Part shown: positions 61,738-64,000 of the stretch, in pieces | Layout: each line of letters begins with the position of its first letter | How positions within the stretch are numbered: position 1 is the first letter of the stretch | NCBI RefSeq assembly: GCF_013466605.1 | Contig: NZ_CP059162.1 | Coordinates: 5,704,001-5,768,000 of the forward strand | Reading direction: 5' to 3' | Origin: Pseudomonas chlororaphis subsp. aurantiaca | Lineage (GTDB): Bacteria > Pseudomonadota > Gammaproteobacteria > Pseudomonadales > Pseudomonadaceae | Length of the DNA: 64,000 bases | The notes under the pieces: model-generated | Seen by the model: the letters and a program-made list of their open reading frames with translations, nothing else | Database searches by the model: none | Told to the model about the DNA's origin: nothing | Program-made: the position numbers and the translations under genes

Positions 61738-62229
61738 ATGCCTAATAGTGCAACGCAACAACTAACCGCTAACGACACCACTGAACTTCGCCGCAAGAAC
61801 CGCGCCACGGTCGAGCAATATATGCGGACCAAAGGCCAGGACCGCCTGCGCCGTCATGAACTATTTACCGAGGATGGTACAGGTGGCTTATGGACCACCG
61901 ACACCGGTGCGCCGATTGTAATCAGTGGCAAAGCCAAGTTGGCCGAACATGCTGTTTGGTCACTCAAGTGCTTCCCGGACTGGGAGTGGTACAACGTCAA
62001 AGTATTTGAAACCGATGATCCTAACCATATCTGGGTCGAGTGCGATGGCCGCGGCAAGATCCTCTTTCCCGGCTATCCGGAAGGCTATTACGAGAACCAC
62101 TTTCTGCACTCCTTCGAGCTGGAAGACGGCAAAGTAAAACGCAATCGCGAATTCATGAACGTCTTTCAGCAACTGCGCGCCCTGGGTATTCCAGTACCGC
62201 AAATCAAACGCGAAGGCATTCCAACTTAA
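61738..62229 (+). CDS. phzB: Phenazine biosynthesis protein PhzB
   Basis: 163 residues from [20 protein letters not shown], with GGAG 7 bases upstream. It is highly similar to PhzA from about residue 20 on (both have [11 protein letters not shown] and [10 protein letters not shown]). PhzB is the catalytically competent member of the pair in pseudomonads; it has the acid/base residues in the C-terminal [13 protein letters not shown] region. Confidence 0.96.
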   Translation: MPNSATQQLTANDTTELRRKNRATVEQYMRTKGQDRLRRHELFTEDGTGGLWTTDTGAPIVISGKAKLAEHAVWSLKCFPDWEWYNVKVFETDDPNHIWVECDGRGKILFPGYPEGYYENHFLHSFELEDGKVKRNREFMNVFQQLRALGIPVPQIKREGIPT

Positions 62230-62252
62230 TCTCTCGTGAGAGTGATCGCATC

Positions 62253-63455
62253 ATGGAAGACTTACTGAAACGGGTTCTAAGTTGTGAAGCGTTCCAGCAG
62301 CCTCAATGGAGCGAACCTTCACAATTGCATGACGCGCAGGCCTACCTCAGGGACAGCGCCCCATTGATTCGAGTGGAAGACATCCTGGTGCTGCGCGCCA
62401 CGCTGGCGCGTGTAGCGGCCGGCGAAGCGATGGTCATCCAGTCCGGTGACTGCGCCGAGGACATGGATGAAAGCACTCCCGACCATGTGGCCCGCAAAGC
62501 CGCGGTGCTGGACATCCTGGCCGGTACGTTCCGGCTGGTGACCCAGCAACCAGTGGTACGAGTGGGCCGGATTGCCGGGCAGTTTGCCAAGCCGCGTTCC
62601 AACAACAACGAACGCATTGGCGATATCGAGTTGCCGGTATATCGCGGCGACATGGTCAACGGCCGCGAGGCCGTCTGCGGCCATCGCCAGCACGATGCGC
62701 AACGCCTGGTGCGAGGCTATAGCGCCGCGCGGGACATCATGCAACACCTGGGCTGGAAAGCGTCGGCAAGCCAGGAACAACTCAGCGGTTCACCGGCCTG
62801 GACCAGCCACGAAATGCTGGTACTCGACTACGAACTGCCACAACTGCGCCAGGACGAACAGGGCCGGGTGTTTCTCGGTTCTACCCACTGGCCGTGGATC
62901 GGCGAGCGTACCCGTCAGTTAACGGGTGCTCACGTGACGCTGCTCAGCGAAGTGCTCAATCCGGTGGCGTGCAAGGTCGGCCCGGACATCACCCGGGACC
63001 AGTTGCTGAGCCTGTGTGAACGCCTGGACTCCCAGCGCGAACCCGGCCGGCTGACCCTGATTGCCCGCATGGGCGCGCAAAAGGTCGCCGATCGCCTGCC
63101 GCCGCTGGTTGAAGCGGTGCGCCAGGCCGGCCACAAGATCATCTGGCTGAGCGACCCGATGCACGGCAACACCATCGTCGCGCCCTGCGGCAACAAGACC
63201 CGCATGGTGCAGGCCATCACCGAGGAAATCACCGCCTTCAAGCATGCCGTGACCTCAGCCGGTGGCGTGGCCGCCGGGCTGCACCTGGAAACCACCCCTG
63301 ACGACGTCAGCGAGTGCGCTTCCGATGCCGCCGGCCTGCATCAGGTCGCCAGCCGCTACAAAAGCCTGTGCGACCCGCGCCTGACCCCCTGGCAGGCCAT
63401 TACCGCGGTGATGGCCTGGAAAAACCAGCCCACCTCAACCCTTGCCTCCTTTTGA
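62253..63455 (+). CDS. phzC: DAHP synthase PhzC (class II)
   Basis: 400 residues, the normal PhzC size. It condenses PEP and erythrose 4-phosphate to DAHP, pulling carbon into the shikimate branch used for phenazines. Class II (plant-like) features are [29 protein letters not shown]-type [11 protein letters not shown], and [13 protein letters not shown]. The frame extends upstream within phzB, but [19 protein letters not shown] is the accepted start. Confidence 0.96.
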   Translation: MEDLLKRVLSCEAFQQPQWSEPSQLHDAQAYLRDSAPLIRVEDILVLRATLARVAAGEAMVIQSGDCAEDMDESTPDHVARKAAVLDILAGTFRLVTQQPVVRVGRIAGQFAKPRSNNNERIGDIELPVYRGDMVNGREAVCGHRQHDAQRLVRGYSAARDIMQHLGWKASASQEQLSGSPAWTSHEMLVLDYELPQLRQDEQGRVFLGSTHWPWIGERTRQLTGAHVTLLSEVLNPVACKVGPDITRDQLLSLCERLDSQREPGRLTLIARMGAQKVADRLPPLVEAVRQAGHKIIWLSDPMHGNTIVAPCGNKTRMVQAITEEITAFKHAVTSAGGVAAGLHLETTPDDVSECASDAAGLHQVASRYKSLCDPRLTPWQAITAVMAWKNQPTSTLASF

Positions 63456-63471
63456 CTGGAGTTTGTCGACA

Positions 63472-64000
63472 TGACCGGCATTCCATCGATCGTCCCTTAC
63501 GTCTTGCCTACTTCGCGCGACCTGCCCGTCAACCTCGCGCAATGGAGCATCGACCCCGAGCGTGCCGTGCTGCTGGTGCATGACATGCAGCGCTACTTCC
63601 TGCGGCCCTTGCCCGACGCCCTGCGTGAACAGGTCGTGAGCAATGCCGCGCGCATTCGCCAGTGGGCCGCCGACAACGGCGTCCCGGTGGCCTACACCGC
63701 CCAACCTGGCAGCATGAGCGAGGAGCAACGCGGGCTGCTCAAGGATTTCTGGGGCCCGGGCATGAAGGCCAGCCCCGCCGACCGCGAGGTGGTCGACGCC
63801 CTGACCCCCAAGCCCAGTGACTGGCTGCTGACCAAGTGGCGCTACAGCGCGTTCTTCAACTCCGACCTGCTGGAACGCATGCGCGCCAACAAGCGCGATC
63901 AGTTGATCCTGTGCGGGGTGTACGCCCATGTCGGGGTACTGATTTCCACCGTGGATGCCTACTCCAACGATATCCAGCCCTTCCTCGTTGCCGACGCGAT
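63472..64000 (+). CDS. phzD: Isochorismatase-like PhzD (partial, cut by window end)
   Basis: The first 176 of about 207 residues. It hydrolyses 2-amino-2-deoxyisochorismate to trans-2,3-dihydro-3-hydroxyanthranilate. Catalytic Asp38 lies in [11 protein letters not shown], and the active-site Lys in [11 protein letters not shown]. The substrate-binding [13 protein letters not shown] segment is intact. The operon evidently continues beyond the window (phzE, phzF, phzG expected). Confidence 0.96.

Noticed and set aside
61220..62229. phzA/phzB similarity as a recent duplication
   Set aside because: The tandem pair is the normal state of Pseudomonas phz operons, so it is not a novelty of this window.

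Overview
The window is chromosomal DNA of a phenazine-producing fluorescent Pseudomonas, most likely of the P. chlororaphis group. Three things point there. The core gene order (DUF523/DUF1722 gene, MerR, phrB, pagL, murI, moeB, prmC, prfA, hemA, TPR lipoprotein, lolB, ispE, tRNA-Gln, prs, rplY, pth, ychF) is the standard Pseudomonas one. Base composition is high in GC outside the island. The right end carries phzI, divergent phzR, and phzA-phzB-phzC-phzD (the last cut by the window edge). Species assignment is inference.

Layout. 1-4.1 kb: a probable light-response operon (two-domain DUF523/DUF1722 protein, a MerR regulator without the usual B12 ligands, DNA photolyase) behind a promoter with two palindromic TGTACA-N12-TGTACA-type operators. 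4.1-9.5 kb: pagL, then the minus-strand housekeeping operon hemA-prfA-prmC-moeB-murI. 9.6-16.6 kb: a plus-strand run for lipoprotein sorting, isoprenoid and PRPP synthesis and translation. 16.6-17.6 kb: a scar region with strong terminators, a degenerate group II intron domain V, an L,D-transpeptidase-like small gene and a broken lipoprotein gene. 17.8-33.9 kb: a LuxR-type response regulator with a BvgS-like hybrid sensor kinase, a secreted GbpA-type chitin-active LPMO, a cytochrome b561-like protein and a compact type II secretion operon gspC-M, largely with overlapping or nearly abutting genes. 33.9-42.8 kb: MOSC protein, Fsr-like MFS exporter, GcvA-like LysR regulator, and a spermidine/putrescine-type ABC transporter followed by an amidase.

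42.9-59.1 kb is a 16.2 kb integrative element inserted at a tRNA-Met gene. It is bounded by direct repeats whose best-conserved part is 43 bp with one mismatch. It has a P4-type integrase, an AlpA-like regulator, small accessory genes, a large DUF927 primase/helicase and a MvaT-like silencer. Its leader region carries a C4/CI-type antisense RNA flanked by two copies of its target, the immunity architecture of phages P4 and P1. The cargo is AT-rich: a PD-(D/E)XK plus DUF2075 helicase protein, and a cassette of a transglutaminase-like cysteine protein, a DUF4297/Cap4-like nuclease and a HerA ATPase, which looks like an anti-phage module. A further stand-alone nuclease lies next to attR, after a 740 bp non-coding region with iterons and a 51 bp inverted repeat that may be the replication origin.

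59.2-64 kb is the phenazine locus. Lux-box (phz-box) palindromes lie before both phzI and phzA, so PhzR with the PhzI-made acyl-homoserine lactone should control both. The phz locus starts within a few hundred bases of attR, so the tRNA-Met site may also have been the entry point of the phenazine genes.
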